Shown in pieces: positions 1 through 20,510 of a stretch of DNA of 64,000 bases. The notes below the pieces were generated by a model, which was not told the origin of the DNA, made no database searches, and saw only the letters and a program-made list of their open reading frames with translations. The translations under genes and the position numbers were made by a program. Source of the stretch: Lingula anatina (taxonomy: Eukaryota > Brachiopoda > Lingulata > Lingulida > Lingulidae); assembly GCF_001039355.2 (NCBI RefSeq), contig NW_019774180.1, positions 650,696 to 714,695 on the forward strand, read 5' to 3'. Each line of letters opens with the position of its first letter. The first letter of the stretch is position 1.

Positions 1-6782
<6,782 letters not shown>

Positions 6783-7132
6783 AGTGGAATGGTGTTATAT
6801 GCAGATTCTGGGCAGTCATTTGAATCTACAAGAGATCTTGCAGTGACTTCAGTATTTAAATGCTTTGTCCGGCTAAGAGAAAAGTTGCAGAAGCAGCAAA
6901 TAATTTTAGTGTTCAGTTTGCCTGAAAACAATAACTTCCAATAACTGCTTAAAACATTGAACTCCATTCATATGAATCTTGTTGTCTTTCTCATAGCATT
7001 GTCCATTTTTTTAAATTGTAACTGTGATAGCATTAACTTAAACTTAAAAAATGAATAACTGCTGTTTTTGTCAATTTATTTATTTCATGTAAAGTATCAT
7101 ATATGTATACTATGTACAATGTGAAAAAAAAT

Positions 7133-7138
7133 AATAAA
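7133..7138 (+). terminator. Polyadenylation signal of HEATR6
   Basis: AATAAA about 350 bases after the HEATR6 stop codon, in an A-rich stretch. It is the first canonical signal that fits a 3' UTR of normal length. Confidence 0.6.
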
Positions 7139-7557
7139 CCCGTTTCTCTGCAATATTTAAGACAACATGATTACTTCATACTAACACAACAAAAAAGTTT
7201 TCAGTTTTCAAACACTATGTACTCAAAAATCTTATAAAACTGGAAATGGACCAGTGATCAGAAGGATGAATGTAACATGATGCCATATTAGTGAATAAAA
7301 TTCCTTTTCAATATTTTGATAAAATTCACTGATAAAATATATGTCATCCTTTACATAGAAATAGAAGATTGCAACTCTATCTGAAATGCATCTTCAATCC
7401 AGTTTACCACCTAAAAAATAAATGTCCTACTAAGTTGATATATTGTTAGACTAAGTCAACATGGAGGACAATATTCTCCAGGGTTAACACTATCAATTAA
7501 AACATAATTAGAATTTTTCCTCTAAAGACTGCTTAAACTTGCAGTACGTCAGCATTG

Positions 7558-10016
7558 CTACCTTCCCTCATTATCAGGGCTTTTGTTATGATCAGAGTTT
7601 ATGACTTTCTCTTGTTGGTTATCTTCAATTTGAGATTGCTCTCCTGCATTGAGGCCTTCTTGCCCTTCATCGTCATTTTCACTGTCACTTTCTTCTGAAA
7701 ATATACCAAATTCCCTTAAAATGTAATGACAACTGCAATGTTTGATGCCATTTTATCATTAATCCCTAGGCCAAATAAAAAATGCAAAGTTTTCCTACGA
7801 CTCGAAGAATTTCTCAAAATCAGCTTGTTACCAGTAAATAGGCTTTGATGTGTTTTCTGTCATGTGACTGAATATTTCAATTATTTAATGTTCAATTATT
7901 TGCATACGTTATTAAGTGGACTCTGGATTAATGCAACTGAAATAATGTGATGTTACTAACATCCACAACACTCTTTCTCTCAGACAAGCCTAGCCCAAAT
8001 TGATTCAGTCTTATACAGAGTCCATAAAAATAAATGGGATGTCCTAATGATGAATTTATGAATACATACCACTTTCTTTGTTTTCATCGTTCTGTTTAGG
8101 TTTCTTGGCTTTTTGTTTCTGCTTTTTCTTTAGCCTACAGGACATAAATGTAAGATACTAAGACTCCCAACTGGCTTGTGCATACATAAGGACCAACGGA
8201 ATCACATTCTTTCAAAATGAAGTTAAAAGTGATGTCCTCAAAAAGAATTTGTCCTCAACTTTAACCTCAAGTTGAGACATCCTCCTTTTGCAAAAGTAAG
8301 GTACCATACACGTTAGTCTCACTCACTCACTGAGACATAAAATGTTCCACATGTTTCATGCTACTCAAAATCTGACATCATATTGTCAAATACAAACATG
8401 AAGGACTGGATTTATTTTAGTTCCAGAAAAATGCAAAAAAAAAACAAGGCAGCAAAGCTGTCAAATGTACAGACAAAAAACGGAAAATAAAGATGCAAAA
8501 AAGGTCATTTTGTTAATTTTGATGCAATAATAAATAATGCTTATAATAGCACTATCAGTCAACACTGAATTTTATAATCATGCACAACAGGTAAAATGGT
8601 CAATAACATGAGCGGACCCAGAGATATTCTCTGACAGTATTCCAAAGTATCTATTTTGATCCATCCTCCATTTTGATGGTCTTCCAACNGTGTCTGTACA
8701 TAAAAAAAATAAATAATAATAAATTAATAATAACATTCTGTAATGCACGCTTATAAGTTAACATTATGCAAGAGGGATATATTGAAATTATATTTGCCTT
8801 AAAAGGCTCTTTATTCGTACTTTTGATAAAGCATCTCCAAAATAAATTATCATTTTCAATTTTCAAGAAGTAAATAAGACATTCTCATGGAAAACACATT
8901 ATTACCTACCTTTTTGCTCTTTTCTTAGCAGTTTTGCTTTCTGCTGCCTGCTTGTTAGCTTCCAACTTACGATGATATTCAGCATCTTCTTTTTCCTGTA
9001 ATCCATTCAAATTATAAAGAAATATTAAAACATAAGCAAGTGAATGCTATTTTGATAACAAAAGCGAAAAGTTTTTTCTCACACCCACCATATGGGCTAT
9101 CATTGGATAATCATTCACTGATTAATTACAGCAAGGTCTAATAACTGACATGTTTTTGTCAAACATAAATGTTTCATATTAATAAACAGTATACCAGTCA
9201 AAACAACAATAATGCCCATCTTGACAACCTTTTCTGTCTTCTCTGTCATAAACTTTTGCCTGGCATATTCTCTCCGCCGTGTACCTCTGTACACATGAAA
9301 TTCTCCACTTCCAGCACCAGCACTGGAACCTATATATATATGGAAGGATAAATGTTAGGAAAATATTCAAGTACTAATGAACATTTAATTATCTAAAGTT
9401 AATGAACATAAAAGTGAATAAACATTAACAGAGTTATATATTATACCATTTTACGTATAGTAAAATGTTGACTTCAAGCAAACTTTCAACACAGACTAAT
9501 ATGTATATCAGAATATGGTTTCACACTCTTAATTTATAAGAATTTGAAACGGTAAAAACCCACCCCAGACATTCCTGACAAATTCTACGGGCGCTTTTGG
9601 AGTATATTCTTTGGGTCTACTTGGTATGAATGCTTCTTTCTCCTACGTATGAAAAACAGACCACGCAATCATTTATTAAAACAAATCCAGTATAACCGGT
9701 CCTTTAAAATATAGGAATGGATAGAAATGGGTCGAAATGGACCGATATAGACCTTTAGGTACGCATAGCAAACCTCTTGAAGATCGCATTTGAGTTCTAC
9801 ATATAGTAGAACTTATTACCAGTACATGTATCTGTGGCTAATCAACTTTAACTACGAAAATTATTATTCCTATTGTGTAAATATACCTCAAATTAAAGTA
9901 AATCAACTCACTGGGTTACTCATTAACTTTTCAAGTTTCATTCGCTGTAAATCTGCAGCAGTTTTGGGAACAACAACAGTTTTCCCAGGCACATTGGTCG
10001 TCTCCTCCGTCGCCAT
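7558..10016 (-). CDS. PRKRIP1: PRKR-interacting protein 1 homologue (6 exons)
   Basis: Exons in order of translation: 10016-9912, 9642-9564, 9329-9229, 8995-8910, 8134-8070, 7694-7558, giving 190 residues; the human protein is 184. The start is the ATG at 10014-10016 and the stop a TAG at 7558-7560. The family signature is clear: [19 protein letters not shown] then [20 protein letters not shown], followed by a Lys/Arg-rich helix (about residues 70-145) and an acidic tail ([10 protein letters not shown]). Known biology of the family: a spliceosome-associated double-stranded RNA-binding nuclear protein, first described as an inhibitor of the kinase PKR. The long charged helix fits the extended helix seen in spliceosome structures. 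One N lies at 8689 inside intron 4 and does not affect coding. The promoter region is shared with the divergent HVCN1 gene. Confidence 0.94.
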
Positions 10017-11881
10017 TTTTTCGTCGTCTGCAGGTGCTTGAATAGCCAAAATAAATTTTTTTTATGATACCGTTTTTAGTGGTAAAGTACTATATAAGAA
10101 AATAGCTTAAGTTGCACGTAAATTGTGTTTATCAAATTTTCACACAGTTCTGAAGAAAACAAAGCAAGATATAGGCTATTCTCGTAAAATCTCGATAGCT
10201 CGCCAATGACCTAAGATAAGGGTCAGTAACATAAACAAAGCTGCTCGCTGTTTGACAAAGGATTTGCAGATCCCCTACAATCAGCTGCTCTTACGTTTCA
10301 TTCATCTTGCCATGCAGTCTGTCGATATTATGAGAATCTGCTGAACTACTTAAGGTGAGAGTTGCATGCAATATGCGTCTGGTACAACTAGGTCCCTGAC
10401 ATGTCACTGTCAGATTTGTGTCAATCTCTTTATCTACATGTTTGTCAACAGCAACATGAAACTGTTAAAAATTACATAGATGTATTCTTGTCATATTCTT
10501 TTGACACACAGCGACGTTTTGTGATTTAGCTTTTGGGCGTTTAATACATAACGCTTTTTGAAAAACCTGAACGTGCAAGGTTCGTGTTCATTTTGGTAAA
10601 ACACGTGAAATGGCTAATCGATTCCTGAGGTGCAAAAGGGGGTGTGTGCAAATGGGCTTGAAATAGCAGTGGTGGTATTCCTATTATCAGCATGGTTTGC
10701 AGATCTGTTATCTCTCCGGATCTCATTAGAAGTCTCCCGATTTGGGGACATATCTCCTGAACTCTCGATTTAGGCTAAAAATCTCCTGATCTTTCAGATA
10801 TACCCCTTTCCTTTCGATAGAATGTGTGGTGACCTCATTCACAAAAATTTACTGTCACATTTGCTTTCTTTGTTTCATTGATTGAGGTGGTGATTGCAGT
10901 AAACAATAAAGAGGAAATGTCAAATACAAAAACACGTCAGGGTTTGTATGAGTACCATCCTGAACACTGTATGTTAATGTTGTCATTGGACGAAGCTTGT
11001 TGTGAAAGGAACAGAGACACCAATCATTTAAACCACTGGCATTGTTTGTATAAATTGCTTTCACAAGGATACTTCCTCAGTTAACTTTTATATGAACACC
11101 ACCTGACCTAGCTGAGAAAGCAAAACTTCTCCCGAACTTCCTAGCTGCATGTAAGTGCCTGCTTATACATAATAGGTTCAATATTTTCCGTCTTTTGCCA
11201 AGTTTTGGTAGCTGCATGAACATCAAAACAATAGCTTAAATGAGAAAAATTGAATATGAAATGAGTAACTCACAATGTCTTCCTTGGGTGAACCAGTATC
11301 AGATTCAAGTGTGTGTGTGTCGGGGTAGAGGATGTAGGGCATGTGAGGGAATCTCCCTCTCCAGCAGTTGTCATTGTTGACAAGTATGGGTTTGATGTAC
11401 AGAATGTGACTGATTTTCTATTTGATATTTTAACTTATTAATTCACTTCTGATAATACTACTCGCATTATCTGTGTTAAATTATCTGTCTTACATGTACA
11501 TCTAGCAGTTTGCAACCCAGAGTTGAAAGGAAAAAAAAAGATTGAGAACCTTTGCAGTAGGGTTGAAGCACTGGTTGAACATTATTTAAGTTATCTATTC
11601 AGTACTGGGGTACCTAAAGTATACTAGAAATCATGAAACGAAAAGTGCTTACTGTATACACAATTTTTGTACTTATCTCTGTTTTGTAATGTTTGCATCA
11701 CATGTACTTGAATAACGTCTGCATAATCCAAAGTGAGATGATGATTTTTATTTCAAAATGTTTTGATAGATGCATTGTGCTAGTTACATATGATCCACCA
11801 TAATAAAATTGAATTTTTGAATGGTACGTTGTACATTTTACAATAATGCATTGAAACTCCTATTTCTAGATTTCTTCAAAA
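10017..11881. other. Intergenic region between divergent PRKRIP1 and HVCN1
   Basis: About 1.9 kb with no supported coding exon. It must hold both promoters and any 5' UTR exons. No TATA box or other defining element stands out near either start codon. Confidence 0.6.
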
Positions 11882-12894
11882 ATGGATGGATTCAAAAAAC
11901 TTCATGAAGACCTTGAGAAGGTGATTGAGAAGGATGACAGCAACAGTTCAACTACCACCTCAGAGATGGAAGACCCTAAACATAGCAAACAGACCTTCCG
12001 TCAAAAACTGCGTCACATTTTACACACAAACAAGTTTCAGATTGGTGTCATATGCCTTGTTATTCTGGACTGTCTTTTGGTCATAGCAGAATTATTAATT
12101 GACTTAGAGGTATTTGAAATTGGCGAAGCTAAAGACGAACTTGGTCCTGCCAAAGTGCTTCATTATATGAGCATCACAATCCTGAGCATCTTCCTGATTG
12201 AGATTTTTACCAAAATATTTGCCATGGGCCTGGACTATTTTAAGAACAAGCTGGAAGTGTTTGATGGCATAGTGGTGGTTGTATCTTTTGTGCTGGATGT
12301 TGTGTTTGCCAACCAGGAAGGTGCCTATGGTGGTATTGGGTTGCTGATTGTGCTGAGGCTGTGGAGAGTTACGAGGATACTCAATGGTGTGTTCTGCATA
12401 AAAATTGTCTATGACAAATGAAATCTTTACCAACAGATATTGTATTTTTCAAAACATATTTTTATTATTTTTCCATTCGCAATGTTGTTAACACAAAACT
12501 TAATTATTTCCATCTGAAATGAATTACAAACATCATGGGATGCTGCTTGTTAACTGGGCCATACATTTTGGAAGATATAATATTATTTGTTCTGCAGTAC
12601 ATATAATCTTTATTTTTATTGACAGGTATAATAATGTCAGTGAAAAAGCAGTCTGAAAAAAGATGCCTTCGTGAAAGGATGTTAAAGGAAGCAGCAGAAC
12701 AAGAACTGGCCAAATTCAGGGAGTATTGTGCAGCCCAGGAAAAAGAAATTGAGGAACTCCAAGCATTGCTAAAAAAGCATGGGATTGATTTTCCAAAGAT
12801 TGAAAAGCCAGTAGAGGTCAGCACCATCAGTGTTACAGCAGAAGTAAATGAAGTTGATGGCTACACCAAAAGACCCGATGATAGCAATGCTTAA
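11882..12894 (+). CDS. HVCN1: Voltage-gated proton channel Hv1 (2 exons)
   Basis: Exons 11882-12386 and 12626-12894, GT-AG, 257 residues. The protein is a stand-alone voltage-sensor domain: S1 about residues 52-75, S2 94-116, S3 125-143, S4 150-168, then a cytoplasmic coiled coil (about 172-220) that dimerises the family. Expected functional residues are present: selectivity aspartate D63 in S1 (human D112), E70, K111, S3 aspartate D128, and S4 arginines R159, R162 and R165 in RLWRVTRILNG with gating tryptophan W161 and N168. The first zinc-binding histidine is kept (H94 in LHYMS), but the position of human H193 is G147 (NQEGAYGG instead of QEH). The channel exports protons from depolarised cells across the plasma membrane. 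The whole voltage sensor lies in one exon, and the intron falls right after S4. Confidence 0.97.
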
Positions 12895-15799
12895 GATTTA
12901 TGTGGAATTCTCTGGTTGGAATGGATTTGAAATGATATCAGGTTATTCTGACAAAGTATGCAATCTGTAGAACTTAGGAATTTGCCCTTTTCCAGACCTT
13001 TGTGCCCATGCTGATCTTAATTTTATAGAATTTTTTCTTTGTTATGCTACTCAGCAATCAAGTTAACTTTTTTAAGCAATTTGAGCACGAGTGGTTAAAA
13101 TGGTCATTAAAAGCACATTTTGAAATGGAAAATTCTTTGGTAATTAAATTAAATAGAAAAAATAGATAATTAAGTTGACAAAAAAAAACAAAAAAAAAAT
13201 AGGCAAAGGAGACATCAGGATTTCTTCACGGTATTTTCTCTTTATCTGTAGAAGAACAAAAAGAAGCACATGATGGAGACTTTTTATTCCCTATTTATAT
13301 GGGGTTCTCCTGCCAGTTAAATATAAACAGAGACATACAAACAATTTCTCCATTCTTTATCTTAAAAACATAATGATCTTTAATATCACCTGTTGATCTA
13401 GTTTTGGTATCACAAGTTAATCTATTTAAACCATTATAAAAACTAATAGTTTTTATGTAAAAAAAAGACTTGGAGTAGACTTCCTCTATTAGAGAACTTT
13501 TCTGTTTGTTAACATGGAATGTTACCAGTCTGAGAGCAAGGACATTTTGAAGGGAGCAGACCTTGTGAATAGGTATTATACAAGTCTGTAATTTTGATAT
13601 AACATGTGTAAGACATAGACCCTCAGATGTCATTTCTACATATCAAGTGAATTATTCTGGGTCCACTGTATTAGACTAGTTGTTAAGTTGCCAATGAAAT
13701 GAAGTATGATAAATGTTAATGGACTTATCCTTTGAATATTCCCAAAGGCTATTTTGATATTTTGACTATGGCATTTTGCAGTGGGTGTCTTATTTAATAT
13801 ACAATTGTTCCTTTATTCATATAATGGTAACAAATAATTTGTACATTGTCAAGTTTAATTGCTTTTGTTGAAGAACATTAGAATTTGAGCAAGTTTTTTT
13901 TAATTCTGATTGCTTGTAATTGAAGTAAGGTTGTCAATTACCTCCTGTAGAAAATACTCTATAATTGCAGTCTACCATCTCATTTAATACTAGTTTGAAA
14001 AAACTAATGAGAATGAGATAGTAGCTTGTACAGATTTGATTTTTTTTTCAAATCTCATGTATGTGCAATCTATTCAATGTTTTCTCCTTTAGAAACATTG
14101 CCCAAGATTTTGATCTTGATTTTACGGACCTCAGCAAATAAATCTTAGATTCTCTTCATATTTTGCATTGATTGAAAGTACCCCGTAGATTACAGTGTAC
14201 TTTATATGTTTTTGCAAGAATTACTGTAGTCAAAGTTATTAATTTCTTATAATTTCTTCATAATATGTTATGTTCTTCTCCTTTTTTTGTGCTAATTTTT
14301 TTCAATAACATCGCTAAAAAAATTTTTAATTTTTCATGGCAAGATTGTTATCAGTCTTTTAACTGTAAAAATAATTATTTCATTTCAACATAGAGGCTGA
14401 AAGAATTGTATCCTGTGCAGAATTGTTTATATTGTATGAGACTAAAAAATTCAGAACTTCCATTTACACAAGGATTTACTTGAGGTGCTTACTTTGTTAC
14501 TTTTTTAATTTACACTGTCCTGGAAAGGGGCCACATGAGATTTTGGCATTCTTAATAAAATGTTATTAAAGAACATCACTTTATCAAGTTCAAAACTGAG
14601 AAATATAAGCACACACACATTTAAGACACAGATGTTTTTCTCCACTTGATGTGAATAGATCCATGGATTAACCTTCTTTTCACTTTGTGCCAATTTTTTA
14701 AACAAGGGTATCAATGTCATTTTTTTAAAGGCTGTAACATGCTATCCACTAAGTAGGTGATGTAAAAAAATCTGCAACATATCCCCATCTATACAGACTT
14801 ATACTTTATTAGAAAGTAACTTACCTTTACAGTAACTTCTTCCACCTGTATCTGTATTATAACTTCTATCTACTGTTTTATCATTTAATTTAAATAAAAT
14901 TAATCATTTTATGTCAGATAGTAAAGAATGAAAGCCAGAGATAAAAATATAATATTTTCATTGTCATACATTGTTGCAGTATGTAGCCATTACAGGTCCT
15001 GTGCACACTTATTTCATTTGACTAAAAAATGGCAGCTCTCCAAATTCTTTAGTACATAATTATAATTTGCATTCAGGTATTGCATGAAATCAAACTGAAA
15101 TATAGCTTCAAGAATTGTGAAGATCAATAATTTACCAAAGTACCAAGTGCATTATAAATAATGTTCTATGTAATATGTTATATGTAGTGATTCTACATTT
15201 ATTTATTTTCTTTTGTCACATGTTTAGTTTCAAATTATTGTACATTGCATGTTAAAAGGACAGACAACCATAGTGTGTTAAATGCAAACTTAGTTAAGTT
15301 TTTAAAATGCAGAGGAACTAACCATGTTGAAATACTGTGCAATATTAGCTGTAGCTTGACCATAATAAAAATCAATTTTTATGAAATGTTCAGGGTGTCT
15401 AATTCAATGTACATAGCATATTCGGTCAGCATAAGGATTCATGAAATTGTATAAATAGTTGCTTTGTCAACTTCCAGAATGATATTACTCATCTTTTTTG
15501 AAGTATGATATTTACTGTAAGCATTAGCCTGCATAGATCTTAGAATTTAGAATGATTTGCCCAAACTGTGTATGAAAATACTCTCGCATAATAGATATCC
15601 AATGTATGAATGTATGACCACTTTTGAAACTAATAATCCTGCATTACATTCATATTTGTGGAGTATTAACACAAAGAGTAGCACATTGAGCAATTTTGTT
15701 CCACAATAAAAAAATGAAAAATAAAGTACATGCCTACTTTTTCTGACTTTGACTGAATCTGAATGATCTCACTTTGTGTAATTTCAATTCAAATGCTGA
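12895..15799. other. 3' UTR and intergenic DNA between convergent HVCN1 and STN1
   Basis: About 2.9 kb of AT-rich sequence with A/T homopolymers and several AATAAA-like signals (for example around 14136 and 14550). No coding exon is supported; the short open frames here have no recognisable composition or splice context. Confidence 0.6.
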
Positions 15800-18700
15800 T
15801 TATTCTACACTGGCAAAATGTTTGTCAGTTGTACTGATTATTCTACTTTCTTCTTCTAATTTTTGAAGGCACTTAAGGATGGCATTTGAATTTAGACTAC
15901 AGTACTCTTCTGCCTTCCTAATCTCACCCAAAATATGTAGGTAATGGCACCCCTTTTCTGCATCTGAAAGATGATGTTTGAAAGAACAGTTACAAAAATA
16001 CTTCATAAATGGACTTGTACTGTGTTCAATAATTGATAACATGTACCATGTTGCTGAAATTCAAGCAACACCATTTAATACATACACCTCAAACATTTAA
16101 AAATTACATCAGATTCTTTAAAAATTACATCAATATACACTTTTCCTTCAACAGAAGCAGTTTACAATAATGTTAAATTATAAATTATCCTTACATTTTT
16201 CTCTGGCACATTCTTTTTGCAGCAAATTCAGCACAATTTTGATAAGTTGGACATCATTCATAATCACCTGAAATTCAAAGTCCAGTTGAGCAGAGCCTTT
16301 AGATTTTGTCACTTGTTTATGTGACAATTTTGGGGACTTATATGATTATTTAAATTTTTGCCCTATAGATCAGGCCTACCCAACTACCAGACTCGCACAT
16401 AAGGATCCTGAATTAACCCGTATTTCAGACCACACTACCCGTTTTCAAGGTGTGTGTCAGACCACATTTCGGAGTATCATACCCCAGAACAATTTTTGTA
16501 GGACGACCGCGGGCTCATCCTGTCAGTGTTCTGACTGATGCTCCGAAATGCGATCTGACACACACCTTGAAAATGGGTAGTGTGGTCCGATATACCAGTT
16601 AATTCAGGATCCTTATGGGCCGAGTCTGGTAGTTGGGTAGGCCTGTAGATGTCCTATTACAAAGGCATATTACATACACTGTAAATAATGAAATTACCAT
16701 TGTTCAAATTTTTTTCTTTCCCTTATCTATCTCTTTTTACAAAGTAAAATACAAAGAACGTTGTACAGAGGTTATCTATTACTTTTTAACTGATGGTTGT
16801 AGACAAACACAGTCAATGAAATCAGAAAAATTCATTTGTTCTCATTTTTCACGTTAGATCCTATAAACAGTTCCTTAGACAACAGGTCGTATGTAGAACG
16901 AACATTCTCAGTTAAAAAAATAGTTTTTATCGTCAGCTAACACATGTAAAAATTAGTGCTTACTCTGTAGTGTTCTCGCTTTTTCTGATGTTTTAATAGA
17001 AAACCGCTTTCCTCCAGCTGATTTACAACTTGATCAAGTAAGGTCCTTTTGTTTAAAGCAACCTAAAAAAAAAACAAGAAAAGTGTAAATTGAGCACTTT
17101 ACATTGATAAAGTTACTTAATTTTAGCATAAATATTTCCAATAAATGAAAGATTGATGACTGTAAGTTTTAAGCAACATGTAAATTGATATTCCCAGTGT
17201 ATACCTATAATCACAATATCATCTTTAATAAAGCAGACACATTGAGGCAGGTAACCATCAGAGATCAGCAATCTATATCTCCCCCACTACAGACAGGGGC
17301 AAAACTCTCTCAACCTGTCAGGATCATTTAAATGATCCAAATGATGTTTTAAGAAGCTGTACATTCAAACTGATGATGTTGAGCTAAGTAAATAAGTAAA
17401 TGAATCCTGTCAATTTCTTTTCTATCTTACACTTTGCTCTGGTGCATTTTGGTCAATTAGGGATTTCACATCTTCAGATGTCTCCAAGTCTGCCATGCAG
17501 AATTGTACAGTTCTACTTTCTTCGAATAATTTCATGAGGCCATCTTGTAGACTTGCTGTGAGGTGAATCTGGAAGATAAGTACTGGTGATAAATTTTTTG
17601 ACAGAAAGAGTAGCTATAGGTTACAATACTAATTCTGTACAATGTTAAAATTTGAGACAAAATTGTAGTCATAAATGGAACTGCTGTAATACACAATGAA
17701 CTCTAAATACTACAAAGAGGTATTAAACAAATGTACATTCTCCTGAGCAACCACAGTATAATAATTTCAGCCCCAGTCTTAATTATAAATGATATATAAC
17801 ACCGACTTACCAATGAAAGATTATGAGAATTGCAGTTTTTTATTATGTTTGACAACTGGAAAGGCTTGTCATAAAACAACTGGTGCAGGGCCTGCACCTC
17901 CAGCATTCGGTTCAGTTCCGCATTTGGATCTTTCTCAATGGCTGAAATAAACAGATAACAAATCATGAAAATTACAGTAACTTAAAGAAAATGCTTCACC
18001 CTAACAAATTTGATAAGTAGACCAACAAGCTGCAACTCATTGTATACAGGCTGAAGGAGAACTTTTGTTTTGTAACTTTTTTATGTTTAATAGGCATTCC
18101 AGATACATTTTACATTTTTTTTTCTTTTCTTTTCTTTCTTTCTTTAGGAAGAGGGAGGATGTCAAATTGTCAACTTGGACAATTTCTGAGCATTAATATA
18201 ACAGCATTTAAGTTTTTCTTGGGGTTAGTTTTAAATATTTCCCACTTAACAAGCCAATGTCTAATGCATTTTTTTCATTTGAAAAAAAAGGGTCTAAAAT
18301 ATCTGATTTCCTCAAATCTGTCAGTCAAACTAGTAAACCAACTTCTCAATTTTGTCTGGCCTTATAATAACTTTGGTGACATCAATTCTATTAAATGGAT
18401 ACTACAATTTCTTAATTCTGGAAACTGGATGTGTATCTTTCAATGGATATAATACAATATAGTGCATAGAAATCCCAATGAGACATGAAAATTCTTGGTT
18501 GGACCTTTTTTCTGTCTGGTGATATACACTGTAACTGATCACCCCATTTCAGGCCTAGAGAAGTCCTCATCAGACACAGACCAACCAAAAGGGACATTAA
18601 AAAGAATATATCCCTAAAATTCTAAATTAACATTTAAAAATTCTAAGGCAATACATAATTTTTCTTTTAGATCTGTAAGTTTGAATCTGTAAAACCACTA

Positions 18701-19970
18701 AAGTCAGCCTTGAAACTTGCCAAAGTAAGAAGCCATTATTTCTCGTTGTTCTCTGAAGATCTTTATTTTTCCTCTGACATGAAGGAGGTCCCCCAGGTTG
18801 AATCCTTCCTCTTTACATTGTTGGATTTTTTCAGTTTCTTCTACTTTTTCTTTGAGACCTTTTATAAGAACATGGAAAAACAAACAGATAAGAACCCCTT
18901 CTGATACAGTGATTTTTCTTTAATTTTAATTTTATTTAACAATACATGTTTACTAGTCTAGCATTTTTGTCACATTTATTTTAGTGAAGTTCCCAACAAA
19001 CAAAGGCCTAAGGAAACATACTGGTAGGTCTTACTTATAGACAAGGCAATATGAACAACTAATAAAAAATCAACTCTCTAGAAAAAACTAAAATGCATGT
19101 ACTACTACAGTTGTAACCTAACACAGTTTTATAATGTTTTTATTCAACAAATATTTATTCAATGAACACCTGTACAACAAACCTGGAATGATGCACTGTT
19201 TTACTGTCAATGGATCTGGATTCCAGCAGCAACAATTTATGACTCCAGTGCTATCGTCAACTGTATAAAAATATAAAATATTTTAACATCTCCTCAAACC
19301 CACTTTTAAAACATGCATAACCATAACTAAAGATAATTAATAAAATGAAACCCCCAAAACAATGTATGTTGATTAACAGAAACTGATCTTTCTGTGAAAA
19401 TAATCTGATGTTCTGACTGAATCAAGATCAAAATTAAACTAAAGAAACTGTGATACTAAGGATTTTTAAACAAATGGTTCCATTTGAATTTTTCAAATCA
19501 GTTTGGCCATTTTAACTTTTTAAAACATCCTATGTACTCATTTCAATAGCTTGACAGAGTTGTGGTTATATCATAAATACAAAGATGAAAGTTGTAAAAG
19601 TTGTAAAAACCATATGAAATAAATTATCAAAATGAAGAATGAGGCATAAACCTGAGAACTTTCACCCATGTAAATAGTATTCAGAGAACCAAGTCTTACT
19701 TGCATATAAAAACTGCTTGCTCCTCTGCTCCACCCTGACAATCACACCCATCAAATCCACCTTACTAACAGGGTGGTTCATATAAGAAAACACCCCTTGA
19801 ACTGGGGTAGCTGAAGAATACTCAGTCATAGTCAATACATCCCTGATGTAAAGTTTACAAAAAGTCTGGGAAGTGGGATCCAAACCCCAGTATATCTGTG
19901 GATACATGGCATTTGCTGTTGTCAAGGTCTCTTTTTCTGCTCCCTGCATTCTATTTTCCGCTTCAGCCAT
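15800..19970 (-). CDS. STN1: CST complex subunit STN1 (8 exons)
   Basis: Exons in order of translation: 19970-19700, 19260-19183, 18858-18721, 17941-17811, 17568-17431, 17062-16964, 16267-16195, 15963-15800, giving 363 residues (human 368). Family landmarks: YWGLDPTSQTFCKLYIRDVL at the start, an OB-fold covering HPVSKVDLMGVIVRVE, DDSTGVINCCCW and GDLLHVRGKIKIFREQREI, then RMLEVQALHQLFYDKPF, and the C-terminal winged-helix part ending EKGCHYLHILGE ... SRIISTTDKHF. Known function: with CTC1 and TEN1 it binds single-stranded telomeric DNA and recruits DNA polymerase alpha-primase for C-strand fill-in in the nucleus. Intron 3 uses a GC-AG pair: the donor is GCAAGT just below 18721; the nearest GT alternative leads straight to a stop. 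Intron 6 carries a MITE at 16371-16645. Confidence 0.95.
16371..16645. mobile_element. Foldback MITE with 5-bp target duplication, inside STN1 intron 6
   Basis: Long inverted arms: the left end begins CAGGCCTACCCAACTACCAG and the right end is its inverted match. Complementarity continues inward through most of the element (ATCCTGAATTAA, CCACACTACCC, AAGGTGTGTGTCAGA blocks and partners). It is flanked by a perfect direct repeat TAGAT at 16366-16370 and 16646-16650. Length 275 bp, no coding capacity. CAGG-type ends recall hAT elements, but a 5-bp duplication is shorter than the usual 8. Confidence 0.88.
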
Positions 19971-20510
19971 ATTTACTTGTACCTGGGTGCATGTGAATTC
20001 TAAATTTGTGAATTTGTATTTCAGGGTTTTGTGCTGAAAACTAATATGGCAGTTACTATGAAAGTTGAGAAATTTATACAAAAAAGACTTTTCTGCATGT
20101 ATGAAAATCCATGCATTGTAAAAATATACATGTACCCTGTTTTGCAACAAACATCGTTTAATACGTATCCAAATCTTTGCGTGCCAACACAAGAAAGACT
20201 TGTAGATAACTGTTGCTTCAGCTTTCAGTCTTACATGCTAGGTATATTACCTCAGGTAAGGTCTATATTCACATGTGTTACTTTCAAGGCTATAAATATC
20301 CACGTGCTGGGAAAACAGTGTCTCCTCTAGAAATTCTTGTAGTATATGTCATATATGCAAATGCTGTCCTTTTCTGTCAATTCATGCAGCAGTTTTTCCT
20401 CCAGCTACCACTGTTGATGTGGCTGCACTGCATGAAATCAGTACTAGTAACACCAGATTAACACGCAGCAGACCGCAGAAAACCAAGGGCATCTGCAAAA
20501 GAATGACTAA

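Noticed and set aside
13295-13633. 112-residue open frame on the minus strand downstream of HVCN1
   Set aside because: Low-complexity AT-rich sequence, no splice context, no family resemblance.
18159-18597. Open frames inside STN1 intron 3
   Set aside because: They lie within an intron of a well-supported gene and look like random AT-rich frames.
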